A stretch of DNA of 64,000 nt from Ensifer adhaerens (GTDB lineage Bacteria > Pseudomonadota > Alphaproteobacteria > Rhizobiales > Rhizobiaceae), in NCBI RefSeq assembly GCF_002007205.1, contig NZ_LAZS01000014.1, positions 248,001-312,000 on the forward strand, written 5' to 3'. This document shows, piece after piece, positions 17,874-26,529 of the stretch (position 1 is its first letter; each line of letters opens with the position of its first letter). Below the pieces are notes generated by a model, which worked only from the letters and a program-made list of their open reading frames with translations, was not told the DNA's origin and searched no databases. The position numbers and the translations under genes were made by a program.

Positions 17874-19385
17874 ATGGAGAGGCATACAGTCACACACGAC
17901 CGGTTCCCGCCGAAGGGCGGACGGCTGCGTGGACGCGCCGTGGTTGCACTGCTTGCGACGACGCTTCTCTCCGCATGCCAATCCGTGATCGAACAGACCT
18001 ACGAGCCGACCGTTTCGCCCTCGTCCAATCCGCAGATCGTCGAGGAAGTCCAGAAGAACGATCCGCGGGCGCAGATGGGCGCGCGCGAGCATCCGCGCAT
18101 TGTTGCCAGCTACGGCGGCGAATACAAGGACGCCAAGACCGAGCGGCTGGTCGCGCGCATCACCGGCGCGCTGACGGCGGTCTCGGAGAACCCGCAGCAG
18201 TCCTACCGCATCACCATCCTGAACTCGCCGGCGATCAACGCCTTCGCGCTGCCCGGCGGCTATCTCTATGTCACCCGCGGCCTGCTGGCGCTTGCCAACG
18301 ACGCCTCCGAGGTCGCGGCAGTGCTCTCGCACGAGATGGCCCACGTCACCGCCAACCACGGCATCGAGCGCCAGCAGCGCGAAGAAGCGGAAGTGATCGC
18401 CAGCCGGGTGGTCTCCGAAGTCCTGTCCTCCGATATCGCCGGCAAGCAGGCGCTCGCCCGCGGCAAGCTGAGGCTCGCGGCGTTTTCCCGCAACCAGGAA
18501 CTCCAGGCCGACGTGATCGGCGTGCGCATGCTCGGCGAAGCCGGCTACGACCCTTATGCTGCGGCCCGCTTTCTCGATTCGATGGCCGCCTATAGCCGCT
18601 TCACGGCCGTCGATCCGGAATCCGACCAGAGCCTCGACTTCCTGTCGAGCCACCCGAACGCGCCGCAGCGCGTCGATCTCGCACGCCGGCATGCCCGCGC
18701 CTTCGGTCCGGAAGGCACCAGCGGCGACCGCGGCCGCGATTATTATCTCGCCGGCATCGACGGCCTGCTCTATGGCGACAGCCCGCAGGAAGGCTATGTG
18801 CGCGGCCAGACCTTCCTGCATGGCCAGCTCGGCATCCGCTTCGATGTGCCCGCCGGGTTCCAGATCGACAACAAGGCGGAAGCGGTGCTGGCGACCGGCG
18901 CCGGCGACATTGCCGTGCGCTTCGACGGCGTGGCCGACACGGGCGGCCGGAGCCTGACGGACTATATCGCCAGCGGTTGGGTTACGGGCCTGAAGCCGGA
19001 CACGATCAGGCAGATCAGCGTCAACGGCCTGGAAGCCGCAACCGCCCGCGCCTCGGCCGACCGTTGGGACTTCGACGTGACGGTCATCCGGATCGATACG
19101 CGGATCTACCGCTTCCTGACCGCCGTGCCCAAGGGGTCGAACGCGCTCGAGCCGACCGCGAACGAGTTGCGCAGCTCGTTCCGCCGCATGACGCCTACGG
19201 AAACGCAATCGCTGAAGCCGCTGCGGATCCGGGTGGTCACGGTCAGGCCCGGCGACACGATCACCACATTGTCGGCCCGCATGATGGGCACGGACCGCAA
19301 GCTCGACCTTTTCCGGGTGATCAATGCGATGCAGGTCAGTTCGACGGTGAAGCCGGGCGACAGGGTGAAGATCGTTTCCGAATAG
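17874..19385 (+). CDS. M48 family metalloprotease lipoprotein with C-terminal LysM-like region
   Basis: The 503-residue protein has a basic N-terminus then VVALLATTLLSAC, a lipobox with Cys at about residue 35, so it is probably a lipoprotein. The zinc motif HEMAH sits in AAVLSHEMAHVTANHGIERQ (about 152-156), and the downstream Glu in QELQADVIGVRMLGEAGYDP is the third ligand. This is the BepA/YfgC-LoiP class, which degrades or assists misfolded outer-membrane proteins. The last 60 residues (RVVTVRPGDTITTLSARM to VKPGDRVKIVSE) resemble a LysM domain, suggesting peptidoglycan binding. It neighbours rpoH2 and so may be part of envelope stress defence. Confidence 0.85.
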   Translation: MERHTVTHDRFPPKGGRLRGRAVVALLATTLLSACQSVIEQTYEPTVSPSSNPQIVEEVQKNDPRAQMGAREHPRIVASYGGEYKDAKTERLVARITGALTAVSENPQQSYRITILNSPAINAFALPGGYLYVTRGLLALANDASEVAAVLSHEMAHVTANHGIERQQREEAEVIASRVVSEVLSSDIAGKQALARGKLRLAAFSRNQELQADVIGVRMLGEAGYDPYAAARFLDSMAAYSRFTAVDPESDQSLDFLSSHPNAPQRVDLARRHARAFGPEGTSGDRGRDYYLAGIDGLLYGDSPQEGYVRGQTFLHGQLGIRFDVPAGFQIDNKAEAVLATGAGDIAVRFDGVADTGGRSLTDYIASGWVTGLKPDTIRQISVNGLEAATARASADRWDFDVTVIRIDTRIYRFLTAVPKGSNALEPTANELRSSFRRMTPTETQSLKPLRIRVVTVRPGDTITTLSARMMGTDRKLDLFRVINAMQVSSTVKPGDRVKIVSE

Positions 19386-19591
19386 ACTGGCGGCAAGCGC
19401 CGTTCAGGCGCTGTCGATTGCGCAAGCGGATGTGCCGCCCCTCCACCGGGCAGCCGCGTTGCTGGACGCCTGTGCGCGCCCCCTGAGGAACCCGCAGTCC
19501 CGGTCGTCATGACCACATCGACGAACGGGTTCGGCTGCCACATGGCGCAAATGGCAAGCCTACGAAGAAACCCCGGCGAGGCGGCAGGCGT

Positions 19592-20458
19592 TCAATGAAT
19601 GCCCGCGGTCAGTGCCGGCGCTCTCGTCGCCAGGGCCGCCCGAAGCTTTTCCAGCGCCCGGGTTTCGATCTGCCGCACGCGCTCCTTGGAAATGCCGAGA
19701 TCGAGGCCGAGCTCTTCGAGTGTCGCCCCCTCTTCGGTAAGCCGCCTTGCGCGGATGATGCGCATCTCGCGCTCCGTCAGCGCACCCAGCGCATCGCGGA
19801 GCCAGACGCGGGCCCGCTCGCCGTCGATCATGTCGCTCACCTGCTCGTCCGGTAACGGCGCGTCGCTGGCGAGGAAATCCAGCCTTTCGCCGCCGTCGGA
19901 ATCGTTGCCCCCGACCGGCGCCTGCAGTGAGGTGTCGCTTCCGGAGAGCCGTGCATCCATCGTTTGCACGTCGGCGATGCTGACGCCGAGGGCGGCGGCG
20001 ATCTCCTCATGCATAGCCTGCGATGTAAGCTGCCTGTCCCCCTGGGCGAGCCGGGCGCGAAGGCGCCGGAGGTTGAAGAACAGGGCCTTTTGCGCCGAAC
20101 TCGTGCCGCCGCGAACGATCGACCAGTTGCGCAGCACATAGTCCTGCATCGACGCCCGGATCCACCAGGTGGCGTAGGTCGAGAAGCGAACCTCGCGGCT
20201 CGGCTCGAAACGGGCGGCCGCCTCCAGAAGGCCGATATGGCCTTCCTGCACGAGATCGCCCATCGGCAGTCCGAAATTGCGAAACTTTGCGGCCATTGAG
20301 ATCACCAGGCGCATGTGCGACATGGCGATCTTGTTGCGGGCTTCCTGATCGTTGTCGTTTCGCCAAGCTTGCGCCAGCTTATGTTCCTCGTCGCGCTCGA
20401 GATAGGGCGCCTCCATGGCGATCTTGATCATCCGCCGGTCTGCAGTGAGAGTCTTCAT
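19592..20458 (-). CDS. rpoH2: RNA polymerase sigma factor RpoH2-type
   Basis: The 288-residue sigma-70 family protein has region 2 (NKIAMSHMRLVISMAAKFRN, GDLVQEGHIGLLEAA, VRFSTYATWWIRASMQDYVL), the RpoH box QKALFFNLRRL at about residues 122-132, and region 4 with TLEELGLDLGISKERVRQIE. The RpoH box marks it as a heat-shock type sigma factor. The divergent N-terminus and context beside carD, phaA/B and the M48 gene match the second RpoH of Sinorhizobium, which acts in general stress and late growth. GGAG lies 6 nt before the ATG. A GGAAC-type promoter is present at 20676-20701. Confidence 0.88.
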   Translation of the reverse strand: MKTLTADRRMIKIAMEAPYLERDEEHKLAQAWRNDNDQEARNKIAMSHMRLVISMAAKFRNFGLPMGDLVQEGHIGLLEAAARFEPSREVRFSTYATWWIRASMQDYVLRNWSIVRGGTSSAQKALFFNLRRLRARLAQGDRQLTSQAMHEEIAAALGVSIADVQTMDARLSGSDTSLQAPVGGNDSDGGERLDFLASDAPLPDEQVSDMIDGERARVWLRDALGALTEREMRIIRARRLTEEGATLEELGLDLGISKERVRQIETRALEKLRAALATRAPALTAGIH

Positions 20459-20675
20459 CGATCACTCCGTGACTGGCGCCCGGGCGCCATTGCGTGTGAA
20501 GTCCAAAAGGCCGAACGGCTGAGGTGTCCGGCAGCAGGGGCGTCTCAGCACCGCGACGTCAAAACTTGAAGAAACGACGCGGCGCCCTAACTTCGACGTT
20601 ACGAACCTGAACGGTGACGGAGCACAGAACCAAGATCGCCCGGCGCGAAAGCGGCGCATTTCTGCCGGCCAATAT
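20459..20675 (-). other. rpoH2 leader region
   Basis: About 215 nt between the predicted stress promoter and the rpoH2 start. No gene is supported. If transcription begins just after the promoter, the mRNA has a long 5' leader, GC-rich and able to fold (for example GGCGCCCGGGCGCC at 20475-20488), which leaves room for post-transcriptional control. Confidence 0.45.
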
Positions 20676-20701
20676 AAATGCGCCCAGACGGCAAAAGTTC
20701 C
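20676..20701 (-). promoter_or_regulatory. RpoE2/EcfG-type general stress promoter for rpoH2
   Basis: On the minus strand GGAAC (20701-20697) is followed after 18 nt by TTT (20678-20676). This fits the GGAAC-N18/19-TT consensus reported for RpoE2 of S. meliloti, and rpoH2 is a known RpoE2-dependent gene there. The site lies just downstream of the carD terminator and faces rpoH2. Confidence 0.7.
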
Positions 20702-20713
20702 ATGCGATCAAAG

Positions 20714-20743
20714 AAAAAGCCCGGCGCGATGGCCGGGCTTTTT
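20714..20743 (-). terminator. Rho-independent terminator of carD
   Basis: AAAAAGCCCGGC (20714-20725) pairs with GCCGGGCTTTTT (20732-20743) around a 6-nt loop. T-runs exist on both strands, so it can act in either direction. It lies 25 nt after the carD stop. Confidence 0.9.
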
Positions 20744-20768
20744 GATAGTCTCAGTATGAGCGGACAGC

Positions 20769-21338
20769 TTATGCGGCTTCGTCCTGAGCGTCGTCTTCGT
20801 CGATTGCCTTGCCGCGCTTCGGACCCTTGCTGAGATTGGTCTCGACGAGGCGGACAGCTTCGGTTTCCGACATCTTGTTGACGGCAGCGATCTCGCGCGC
20901 CATGCGGTCGAGGGCAGCTTCATAGAGCTGGCGTTCGGAATAGGACTGTTCCGGCTGGTTTTCGGCGCGGTAGAGATCGCGCACGACTTCCGCGATGGAA
21001 ATCAGGTCGCCGGAATTGATCTTGGCATCGTATTCCTGGGCGCGGCGCGACCACATGGTGCGCTTCACGCGGGCCTTGCCCTGCACAACCTTCAACGCGC
21101 GATCGACGAAATCGGTTTCGGACAGCTTACGCATGCCGATGCTGACGGCCTTGGCCACCGGCACTTTCAGGCGCATCTTGTCTTTCTCGAAATCGATGAC
21201 AAAAAGCTCAAGCTTCATGCCGGCGACTTCCTGTTCTTCGATCGCCACAATCTGGCCAACGCCGTGGGCCGGATAGACGATCGATTCACCGGTCTTGAAG
21301 CCCTGGCGTGTCGAAGATTTTTTCTGCTGGGTCGTCAT
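20769..21338 (-). CDS. CarD family transcriptional regulator
   Basis: The 189-residue protein contains the CarD/TRCF N-terminal RNA-polymerase interaction domain (FKTGESIVYPAHGVGQIVAI, residues about 14-33) and a helical C-terminal DNA-binding part. CarD binds the polymerase beta subunit and stabilises open complexes at many promoters. I use the ATG at 21338 (MTTQQKKSSTRQG); the frame opens 47 codons earlier, but those residues have no family similarity. The C-terminus is acidic (DEDDAQDEAA). It ends at a bidirectional terminator. Confidence 0.93.
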   Translation of the reverse strand: MTTQQKKSSTRQGFKTGESIVYPAHGVGQIVAIEEQEVAGMKLELFVIDFEKDKMRLKVPVAKAVSIGMRKLSETDFVDRALKVVQGKARVKRTMWSRRAQEYDAKINSGDLISIAEVVRDLYRAENQPEQSYSERQLYEAALDRMAREIAAVNKMSETEAVRLVETNLSKGPKRGKAIDEDDAQDEAA

Positions 21339-21748
21339 TCGTTTCAAAAACTCCCTGTTTCGCGCCGGCCATTCTGGCCGGGGCCGGGTCAGTGAGGCCC
21401 GGGATAGACGGGGATACCGCCGGGTGGGTACATCCTGGTCCTTCCAAGGAATGCAAACAGCCTCATGAAATGCGGTCACAACAGAGCAACGCCATGTTGC
21501 GTACTAGGGAGAACCGCGTTTTGGAGATCGTTTGCTTTCGTGATGGTTTTCGGGCGCGCAAAAACACCCTCTGTGGATCAGTAGAAGGAACCTATCACAA
21601 AAAAGTGCCGAAATCAATAATTTGCTGCATGGCAGCCATCAAGCCACCATTCTCGCAACTGCGAGCGCAGTGCGTGTTTTCCCCAAGTTTGGCGCTCGAG
21701 GTCGCTTTCGCTGCGTCAGCCCTGGCGAACGGTCGGAGCCGTTCCGCC
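21339..21748. other. Intergenic region between carD and fdxA
   Basis: About 410 bp with no supported gene. It contains the upstream region of carD and the 3' side of fdxA. Near 21721-21746 an imperfect inverted repeat (GGCGAACGG / CCGTTCCGCC) follows the fdxA stop region but lacks a T-run. Nothing else stands out. Confidence 0.45.
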
Positions 21749-22087
21749 TCAGTCGCCCTGACCGGGCTCCGTCGAGAAGAACTTCTCGTACTTGCCTTCG
21801 ATGCCATCCATCTCCTTGGCTTCCGGCATCGGGTCGCGCTTGACCGTGATGTTCGGCCACTTGGAGGCGAAATCAGCGTTCAGTTTCAGCCACATATCAA
21901 GACCCGGCTCGGTATCCGGCTTGATCGCCTCGGCAGGACATTCCGGTTCGCAAACGCCACAGTCGATGCACTCGTCAGGATGGATGACGAGGAAATTCTC
22001 TCCCTCATAGAAGCAGTCCACGGGGCAGACTTCGACACAGTCCATATACTTGCAGCGAATGCAATTGTCGGTCACGACATACGTCAT
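21749..22087 (-). CDS. fdxA: 7Fe ferredoxin (FdxA type)
   Basis: The 112-residue protein starts [20 protein letters not shown] and holds [18 protein letters not shown] plus [12 protein letters not shown], the pattern of seven-iron ferredoxins with a [3Fe-4S] and a [4Fe-4S] cluster. The C-terminal extension of about 50 residues is typical of the FdxA group. It carries electrons in the cytoplasm. The ATG at 22087 begins the known mature N-terminus and has GGAGTACCTC-type AGGT close by; the frame opens 14 codons earlier. Confidence 0.95.
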   Translation of the reverse strand: MTYVVTDNCIRCKYMDCVEVCPVDCFYEGENFLVIHPDECIDCGVCEPECPAEAIKPDTEPGLDMWLKLNADFASKWPNITVKRDPMPEAKEMDGIEGKYEKFFSTEPGQGD

Positions 22088-22393
22088 GAGGTACTCCAGC
22101 CAATGCTCACGTTTGATGGCAGACGGCAATCAATGGTGATGCTCGTCGTCTGCCGCATGCTAGGAATGTCCGGCGCGCATAGCTGCCGAAGCAAACCCGA
22201 TGCACCCAACGTGGGTCTGTCAGGTAAAGGCTTTATGGACCCTTTGCAAGAATATTCAATGCGCGAAAAGGCGCAGCAAAGGCAGAGTTTTCTAAAGCGT
22301 GGCGCGCAAATGTGGAGAGCGGTTTTGCGGTAGGCCTAGCGAAAAAACAAAAGTCTGAGCGCAATGAGCGGATCCGGGAGATTGCGGCGCGCT
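22088..22393. other. Intergenic region upstream of fdxA
   Basis: About 306 bp between fdxA and the S4-domain gene, both leftward. No gene is supported. It should hold the fdxA promoter, since the gap is large, but I could not assign -35/-10 boxes with confidence. Confidence 0.4.
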
Positions 22394-22807
22394 TCAGTCC
22401 TCGCGCCGATCGAAATCGGATTTCAGCCGATCGGTTTCCCGTCGCTCCTTCTTCGTCGGCCGTCCCGCACCGCGGTCGCGCGTGGCGAGATCGTAGGCCG
22501 ACAATTTCTCCTTCGGCTGCTCCGGCGTGAGATCGTCGTAAAGCAGCCGCGCTTCCTCGTAGGGACCGCGCCGCTCGCCCGGGCCAAGCACCCGCACGAT
22601 CTGGTCGCGCCGGTCCAATGAAAGTGCAAGAACGTCACCTGTCTTCACCTGAAACGAAGACTGCGTCACGCGCTGGTCGTTGACCGCGACGCGACCATCC
22701 TCGATCGCCTTTTGCGCAAGCGACCGGGATTTGATCAGCCGCGTGAAAAACAGCCACTTGTCGAGACGCTGGCGCGATGCCGGGTTGGACGCTGGCTGTT
22801 TTTCCAT
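22394..22807 (-). CDS. S4 domain RNA-binding protein (HslR/Hsp15-like)
   Basis: The 137-residue basic protein carries an S4 domain at about residues 14-70 (RLDKWLFFTRLIKSRSLAQK, then IEDGRVAVNDQRV). The C-terminus is rich in Lys/Arg (TKKERRETDRLKSDFDRRED). Hsp15-type proteins bind free 50S subunits carrying nascent chains and help rescue stalled translation. It starts 8 nt after the helicase stop, with AGGT between, so the two are cotranscribed and probably act together on RNA. Confidence 0.88.
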   Translation of the reverse strand: MEKQPASNPASRQRLDKWLFFTRLIKSRSLAQKAIEDGRVAVNDQRVTQSSFQVKTGDVLALSLDRRDQIVRVLGPGERRGPYEEARLLYDDLTPEQPKEKLSAYDLATRDRGAGRPTKKERRETDRLKSDFDRRED

Positions 22808-22815
22808 GACCTGTC

Positions 22816-25800
22816 TTACTTCTTCATCTGCTCCTTGAGCGCAGCGAGCTTGGCGAAGGGCGAATCCGGATCGACCGGCTTTTCGCGACGCGGCGGACGC
22901 GCCTCGAACTTGCCCTGGCCAGGCTTGCCGCCGCGGTCGTGACGATCATGACGATCACCGCGTTCCTGGCGCGGCCCGCCTTCCGGCTTGCCACCGTCAT
23001 GGCGCTTGCCGCGCGCCTGCTGCCCGCCCTTGCGACCGGCATCGCGACCTTCTTCACGACCCTGTCCCTGACCGTGCCCCTGGCGCTGGCCGCCGCGACG
23101 CTGGTCGCCCTGGTGACGGCCGCCGCCCTGGCGCTGGTTGTCCTGGCGGGTGCCCGGACGCCAGAGCAGAACGGGCTTGGCTTCGACCGGTTCGCCGTCC
23201 TCGGCTGCCGGCGGTTCGACCTGCTGTGCCTCGCTCGCCGCAACGACGACATCACCTTCGGCCTTCTCGGCCTCTGCAGCGGGCGCCTCGGCGGCTGCGC
23301 TTTCGGCTTCCGCCGCGCCGTCACCGGCATCGGCATCATCGACGACGGCGACCGGCTCGGAAGAGGCGGCAGCAACGGCTGCGGCGCCGTCCTGGCCGGC
23401 GAGGAAGGCCTGGGCCTCCTCGGCCTTCACGCTGTCGGCGCGATAGCCGAGACCCTTCAGGATCTCTTCCATATCGTCGGGTGTCGCACCAAGGATCGAG
23501 AGCATCGACGTCGTCGCGGTGAAGCGGCGGCCGTCATAGGCGCCTTCCGGGCGCGGCTGCGCGCCGGGCTTCCACTGCAACAGCGGCCGGATGAGATCAG
23601 CCAGGCGCTCGAGAATGTCGATGCGCACCGCCCGCTTTCCGAGGAAACGGAAGCCGGCGAGCTTGTAGAAGGTCCGCTCGAACGACGGATCGGTGACGAC
23701 AGACGTGCGGCCGGCGGCGAGCATCGGGATGAGGTCGCCGTAGCCGGCCTTGTCCAGACCGTCGTTCTTCAGCGCCCAGAGAAGCGTGATGAGTTCGGCC
23801 GGAGCCGGCTTCAGGAGCGCCGGCAGGAAGATGTGGTAGGCGCCGAAGCGAACGCCGTATTTGCGGATCGAGGCGCGACCGTCCTGGTCGAGCGACTTGA
23901 CGTCGTCCGCGACATCGCGGCGGAAGAGCACGCCCAGGTTCTCGACGAGCTGGAAGGCCAGACCCTTGGCGAGACCTTCGAGGTCCTCGGCGCGCGAGAT
24001 ATCGTCGAGCGGCTTCAGGACCGTGCCGATGTGATGGTTCACGAAACGCTCGATGCGCGCCAGAACATGCTCGCGGGCGTTCGCCTGCAGCTGTTCGTCG
24101 GCCAGCAGGATGACCCGCGGGCGCATGACGTGGTCGCTTGCCGCGAGACGGGCGACGGGGTCGCCGAGCCAACGCACGAGACCATCCGACGAAAGCGCCA
24201 GGTCGTTGTTTCCGGAAGCATGCAGACGTGCCGCCCGCGCTTCGAACTCGAGCGCCAGCGCCTTCTGCGCTGCACCCTGCACCGCCTTGGCATCCGGACC
24301 GTCGCCGCCGGTCGCCAGCGTAAACCGGAAACCGGTTAGTTGTCCTACGTGGTGGCCTTCGACGAAGACATCACCATTCACACTGATTTCAGCTTCCAGC
24401 ATAGCATTCTCTCTCAGGCGCTTCATGAGCACAGATGTCCTGCGATCAACAAAGCGTTTCGTCAACCGTTCATGTAGTGCGTCGGATAATCGATCTTCAA
24501 TTTCCCGCGTCTTTTCTTGCCAGTGTGTCGGATCGGCCAGCCATCCCGGCCGGTTCGACACATAAGTCCATGTCCTGATCTGCGCGATTCGCGCCGAAAG
24601 TGTGTCGATCTCACCATCCGTATGATCGGCGCGCCGAACCTGTTCGGCCATGAAATCTTCGTTTACCGTGCCGCGGCGAACGAGATCCGCATAGAGCGTC
24701 GAGATCAGATCGGCATGCTGTGCCGGCGTTATGCGCCGATAATCGGGCAAAGCACAGGCTTCCCACAGCTTTTCCACGCGCTCGGCATTGGTTGTGATGT
24801 CGATCACTTCCGGATAGCGGGTCAAATGCTCGAACGCTTGTTGGTCTACCGCAGGTAGCGCCCGGGCGAGGCCCGGAACCGTCGGCGCCGCATCGAGACT
24901 TTTCTTCAGCGCCGGGATCGAAGAATAGTCGAACGCCTTCGAACGCCACTGAAGTACTTTGACAGGATCGAACTGATGCGCCTCGATACGGTGGACAAGT
25001 TCGTTGTCGAAAGGGTCGACACGCCCCGTCACGCCAAAGGTGCCGTCGCGCAGATGGCGGCCGGCACGGCCGGCAATCTGCGCCAGTTCGGCCGGGTTCA
25101 GATTGCGGAACTGGTAGCCGTCGAACTTGCGGTCCTGCGCGAAGGCGACGTGGTCGACATCGAGATTGAGGCCCATGCCGATCGCGTCGGTCGCGACCAG
25201 GTACTCGACGTCGCCTTCCTGGTAGAGCGCCACCTGAGCATTGCGCGTACGCGGCGAAAGCGCGCCGAGGACGACGGCCGCCCCACCGCGCTGGCGGCGG
25301 ATCAGTTCGGCGATCGCATAGACCTCGTCGGCCGAAAAGGCGACGATCGCCGAGCGGTGCGGCAGGCGGGTGATCTTCTTCGAACCGGCATAGAGCAGTT
25401 GCGACATGCGCGGCCGCTCGACGACGGTGATGCCGGGCAGGAGTTGCTCGAGGATCGGCCGCATCGTTCCCGCGCCAAGGAGCAGCGTCTCGCCGCGACC
25501 GCGCAGGTGCAGGATCCGGTCGGTGAAGATGTGCCCACGCTCGAGGTCGCCCGCAAGCTGCACCTCGTCGATCGCGACGAAGGACGCCGTCGTTTCACGC
25601 GGCATCGCCTCGACGGTGCAGACCGAATAGCGGGCGCGATGCGGGGTGATTTTCTCCTCGCCGGTGATCAGCGCGACGTTGTGATGACCGACCTTTTCGA
25701 CGAGGCGCGTATAGACCTCGCGCGCAAGCAGCCGCAGCGGCAGGCCGATGACGCCGCTGTCGTGCGCAATCATGCGCTCGATCGCGTAGTGCGTCTTGCC

Positions 25801-25884
25801 GGTATTGGTGGGCCCGAGCACCGCAGTTACGCCGCGGCCGCTCAGGATCATGGGGTGAACGGACACGTCATCGATCCCGGGCAT
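22816..25884 (-). CDS. Suv3-like DEAD/DEAH-family RNA helicase with low-complexity C-terminal tail
   Basis: The 1022-residue protein has Walker A GPTNTGKT (24-31), motif II DEVQ (106-109), motif VI QIAGRAGRHL and a helicase C domain (LVATDAIGMGLNLDVDHVAF). This is the Suv3 subgroup; the mitochondrial Suv3 RNA helicase works with the degradosome. A long middle region (about 400-820) is conserved in alphaproteobacteria. From about 828 the protein becomes low complexity: an Ala/Glu-rich acidic stretch, then a Gly/Gln/Arg/His-rich part (about 910-1000, with GQGQGREEGRDAGRKGGQQA) like disordered RNA-binding tails. It is followed by an S4 protein gene. A 590-bp gap with many GANTC sites lies upstream. 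Confidence 0.88.
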   Translation of the reverse strand: MPGIDDVSVHPMILSGRGVTAVLGPTNTGKTHYAIERMIAHDSGVIGLPLRLLAREVYTRLVEKVGHHNVALITGEEKITPHRARYSVCTVEAMPRETTASFVAIDEVQLAGDLERGHIFTDRILHLRGRGETLLLGAGTMRPILEQLLPGITVVERPRMSQLLYAGSKKITRLPHRSAIVAFSADEVYAIAELIRRQRGGAAVVLGALSPRTRNAQVALYQEGDVEYLVATDAIGMGLNLDVDHVAFAQDRKFDGYQFRNLNPAELAQIAGRAGRHLRDGTFGVTGRVDPFDNELVHRIEAHQFDPVKVLQWRSKAFDYSSIPALKKSLDAAPTVPGLARALPAVDQQAFEHLTRYPEVIDITTNAERVEKLWEACALPDYRRITPAQHADLISTLYADLVRRGTVNEDFMAEQVRRADHTDGEIDTLSARIAQIRTWTYVSNRPGWLADPTHWQEKTREIEDRLSDALHERLTKRFVDRRTSVLMKRLRENAMLEAEISVNGDVFVEGHHVGQLTGFRFTLATGGDGPDAKAVQGAAQKALALEFEARAARLHASGNNDLALSSDGLVRWLGDPVARLAASDHVMRPRVILLADEQLQANAREHVLARIERFVNHHIGTVLKPLDDISRAEDLEGLAKGLAFQLVENLGVLFRRDVADDVKSLDQDGRASIRKYGVRFGAYHIFLPALLKPAPAELITLLWALKNDGLDKAGYGDLIPMLAAGRTSVVTDPSFERTFYKLAGFRFLGKRAVRIDILERLADLIRPLLQWKPGAQPRPEGAYDGRRFTATTSMLSILGATPDDMEEILKGLGYRADSVKAEEAQAFLAGQDGAAAVAAASSEPVAVVDDADAGDGAAEAESAAAEAPAAEAEKAEGDVVVAASEAQQVEPPAAEDGEPVEAKPVLLWRPGTRQDNQRQGGGRHQGDQRRGGQRQGHGQGQGREEGRDAGRKGGQQARGKRHDGGKPEGGPRQERGDRHDRHDRGGKPGQGKFEARPPRREKPVDPDSPFAKLAALKEQMKK

Positions 25885-26475
25885 TCAGAAACTTCGGCAG
25901 CGTCTTTTCACGCTGGCGGCAAACACATGCCCACGCACCGAGCCAAACGCAAGGGGCGCCGACAACTAAAACTTCTCGACGGCGCGCCCTCGATCCCCTG
26001 CACCACCTGTTGTGGTTGGCGCAATCGGATTCGGAACAGCCATGGAACGAATCGGCGACGAATCGAAGACTCTTCACGATTCACTGTATGTTCACGACTA
26101 CATATAGATTTCAACACCCAACGTTGCACCACATGCTGAATCCGCCAATGATTCTGCACAAAACGATCCGGGACCCGCATCGACAGCCCCGGTCTTGCCG
26201 GCGGAAAACCCCAAGGATTCGGAATCCAAGACTCTGGAATGCCTGGAAAATTTTGACGAATTTCGTGGGTGAATCGACCGGCGGAGAGAATGGGAATCGC
26301 ATATTGCCGCCGCGACCAACGCGCGAACATCTGACAGCGACTCGTTGGCCGCGCATCATTCCGCATTTGTTCTCCACAAGATGTAGTGTCTACGCCCCTT
26401 CCCGACAACAGACTTTCAAGCACAACCCGGCAAGTTCGGCAGCGAGAAACGCGCGCACCTGCTCTATGCTCCGCA
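25885..26475. other. Long intergenic region upstream of the Suv3-like helicase
   Basis: About 590 bp between the helicase start and the phaB terminator, both genes leftward. Open frames here (plus strand 26010-26519 and minus strand 25908-26600) lack ribosome-binding sites and family character, and the latter crosses the terminator. Base composition looks less GC-rich than in the neighbours. It holds the GANTC cluster described at 26028-26343. A small RNA or the helicase promoter may be here. Confidence 0.5.
26028..26343. repeat. Cluster of 13 GANTC (CcrM) methylation sites
   Basis: GANTC starts at 26028, 26049, 26060, 26068, 26078, 26138, 26150, 26216, 26222, 26230, 26271, 26294 and 26339. 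About one per 256 bp is expected by chance with even base use, so about 1.2 in this stretch. Five sites fall within 55 bp and three within 19 bp. At 26215-26227 two sites form a perfect inverted repeat GGATTC-G-GAATCC. GANTC is the target of the cell-cycle methyltransferase CcrM, present in Rhizobiales. Confidence 0.85.
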
Positions 26476-26502
26476 TGAAAAACGGCGCCCCGAAGGACGC
26501 CG
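26476..26502 (-). terminator. Rho-independent terminator of phaB
   Basis: On the minus strand GGCGTCC, loop TTCG, GGGCGCC, then GTTTTTC. The stem has one G-U pair and a UUCG tetraloop. It lies about 30 nt after the phaB stop. Confidence 0.85.
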
Positions 26503-26529
26503 CTCAAAAGCGCTGGTGAGGGCAGGAGC

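Noticed and set aside
21721-21746. Imperfect inverted repeat near the end of fdxA as a terminator
   Set aside because: No T-run on the minus strand and a bulged stem.
26010-26519. A 169-codon plus-strand frame over the GANTC cluster
   Set aside because: No ribosome-binding site, odd amino-acid makeup (rich in Trp, His, Pro, Arg) and overlap with the terminator of phaB.
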